Source: Bacillota bacterium (GTDB lineage Bacteria > Bacillota > Clostridia > Peptostreptococcales > Thermotaleaceae). From it: DNA of 5,808 nucleotides. Shown in pieces: positions 5,131 to 5,808 of this stretch (position 1 is its first letter; every line of letters starts with the position of its first letter). Location of the stretch: NCBI GenBank assembly GCA_023623095.1, contig JAMNXX010000280.1, positions 1 to 5,808 on the forward strand, in the 5' to 3' direction. Under the pieces are notes generated by a model that ran no database searches, was not told the origin of the DNA, and worked only from the letters and a program-made list of their open reading frames with translations. The position numbers and the translations under genes were made by a program.

Positions 5131-5808
5131 CTAAAAAATAAACTTGAACCTCTCTTTCGCTCCATTTCCATATAATCTTCTCAATCGTCGTCCTGAGTAA
5201 CTTTTGCTTGATCTCAACATCTTCTATTTTATGAAGGAATTTGGGAAATTCGAGAAGACGCTCAACGATAATTTGCAAATCAAATCGATTGATATCCGAC
5301 AATAGAAATTCTGCTTCATATATGCCATTGAGATCTTTCAATTTCTTTGACTGATTTGCGTTCTCGTTGACTCTTTGCTCTTTTGAATCAATGATTTTAT
5401 TTTTCTTAAATTTCTCTTCAAATCTTTTTAGATAAAGATAACCCGATTCTTTTGAATAGGGGAGCTGTTCAAATGTTTCCAGAACGAGAGCTTCTATCAC
5501 ATCTCCTCTAATATTCGGTGCATTACAATGTTTTTCGGTAGAAGCACTTTTTTGGCTACATACATAATAATAAAATCGTTTTCCACTTTTTTTACTCTTT
5601 TGCCCATATTTGATTCGCATCAATGCACCACATTCACATCTTAGAAGTCCTGTTAATAATCCTCTGCGGCTTTTGTATTTCCAGAAATATTTTCTGTTTT
5701 TTTCTAATCGTTCTTGTACGCTTATCCAGTCTTGAGAATTGATAATTCCCTTATGATTGCTCACAACCAATATCCATTCGTGATAGTCGCGGCGTTTATT
5801 GGCACAAC
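5126..5808 (-). CDS. spoIVCA: Large serine recombinase, SpoIVCA-like, C-terminal part (start outside window)
   Basis: This enzyme would excise the element from sigK in the mother cell. The frame stays open to the right edge, so 226 C-terminal residues are visible; SpoIVCA is about 500. The catalytic resolvase domain with its Ser nucleophile is outside the window. Visible residues 1-45 (YHEWILVVSNHKGII, then WISVQERLEKN) are the end of the recombinase domain. A zinc ribbon follows (about 50-100), with RCECG (Cys57, Cys59), YYYVC (Cys83) and KHCN (Cys94). A charged, Lys/Glu-rich stretch (about 115-165) probably forms the coiled coil that controls synapsis and directionality. Its stop overlaps the sigK stop by 4 nt, tail to tail, as in the convergent spoIVCB/spoIVCA arrangement. 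A TTG at 5770 is only an internal codon. The family is secure; the name spoIVCA rests on the sigK junction. Confidence 0.88.
   Translation of the reverse strand, partial: CANKRRDYHEWILVVSNHKGIINSQDWISVQERLEKNRKYFWKYKSRRGLLTGLLRCECGALMRIKYGQKSKKSGKRFYYYVCSQKSASTEKHCNAPNIRGDVIEALVLETFEQLPYSKESGYLYLKRFEEKFKKNKIIDSKEQRVNENANQSKKLKDLNGIYEAEFLLSDINRFDLQIIVERLLEFPKFLHKIEDVEIKQKLLRTTIEKIIWKWSEREVQVYFLD

Noticed and set aside
5126..5770. A complete small recombinase starting at TTG 5770
   Set aside because: The frame stays open to the window edge and the residues upstream of the TTG (YHEWI) continue the recombinase domain, so the TTG is internal.
5130..5808. CRISPR arrays, tRNA genes or insertion-sequence ends in the element side
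   Set aside because: No repeat-spacer pattern, cloverleaf or terminal inverted repeats are visible; the whole stretch is recombinase coding sequence.

Overview
The window looks like chromosomal DNA from a low-GC, endospore-forming member of the Bacillota, most likely a clostridial lineage. The reasons are AT-rich sequence on both strands, strong GGAGG-type ribosome binding sites, TTG start codons, Firmicute-style MltG/TrmR/U32/PBP proteins, and above all the N-terminal half of the mother-cell sporulation sigma factor SigK. The species cannot be named from the sequence.

Layout, left to right. (1) 1-906, + strand: the C-terminal ~301 codons of the murein endolytic transglycosylase MltG, closed by a strong intrinsic terminator (917-949). 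(2) 1009-2887, + strand: a two-gene unit, a TrmR/YrrM-type O-methyltransferase and a U32-family protein resembling YrrO/TrhP. In the Bacillus subtilis model this pair makes the 5-methoxyuridine modification at tRNA position 34. A second terminator-like hairpin with a T8 run follows (2904-2960). (3) 2959-4674, + strand: a class B penicillin-binding protein similar to mother-cell PBP4b (PbpI/YrrR). Its nominal first ATG (2890) lies upstream of the hairpin; a TTG at 2959 with a good ribosome binding site is the preferred start. A sigma-E-like promoter appears nested inside the hairpin. (4) 4761-5129, + strand: the 5' half of sigK, including an inhibitory pro-sequence, breaking off at the codons for the conserved Cys-Ile-Glu-Asn segment of sigma region 2.4. 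(5) 5126-5808, - strand: the C-terminal part of a large serine recombinase (SpoIVCA-like), convergent with sigK and overlapping it by 4 nt at the stop codons.

The main discovery is that sigK is interrupted by a skin-like intervening element whose recombinase end lies in this window. In known systems the recombinase excises the element in the mother cell, rejoining the two halves of sigK. Here the pro-sequence is also present, so the sigma factor would have two layers of control: DNA rearrangement and proteolytic activation. The rest of the element and the 3' half of sigK lie outside the window.

The order mltG - trmR - U32 - PBP matches the B. subtilis yrrL-yrrM-yrrN/O-...-yrrR cluster in compressed form, with sigK appended. 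Housekeeping wall and tRNA-modification genes therefore run directly into a mother-cell sporulation pair (PBP and SigK).
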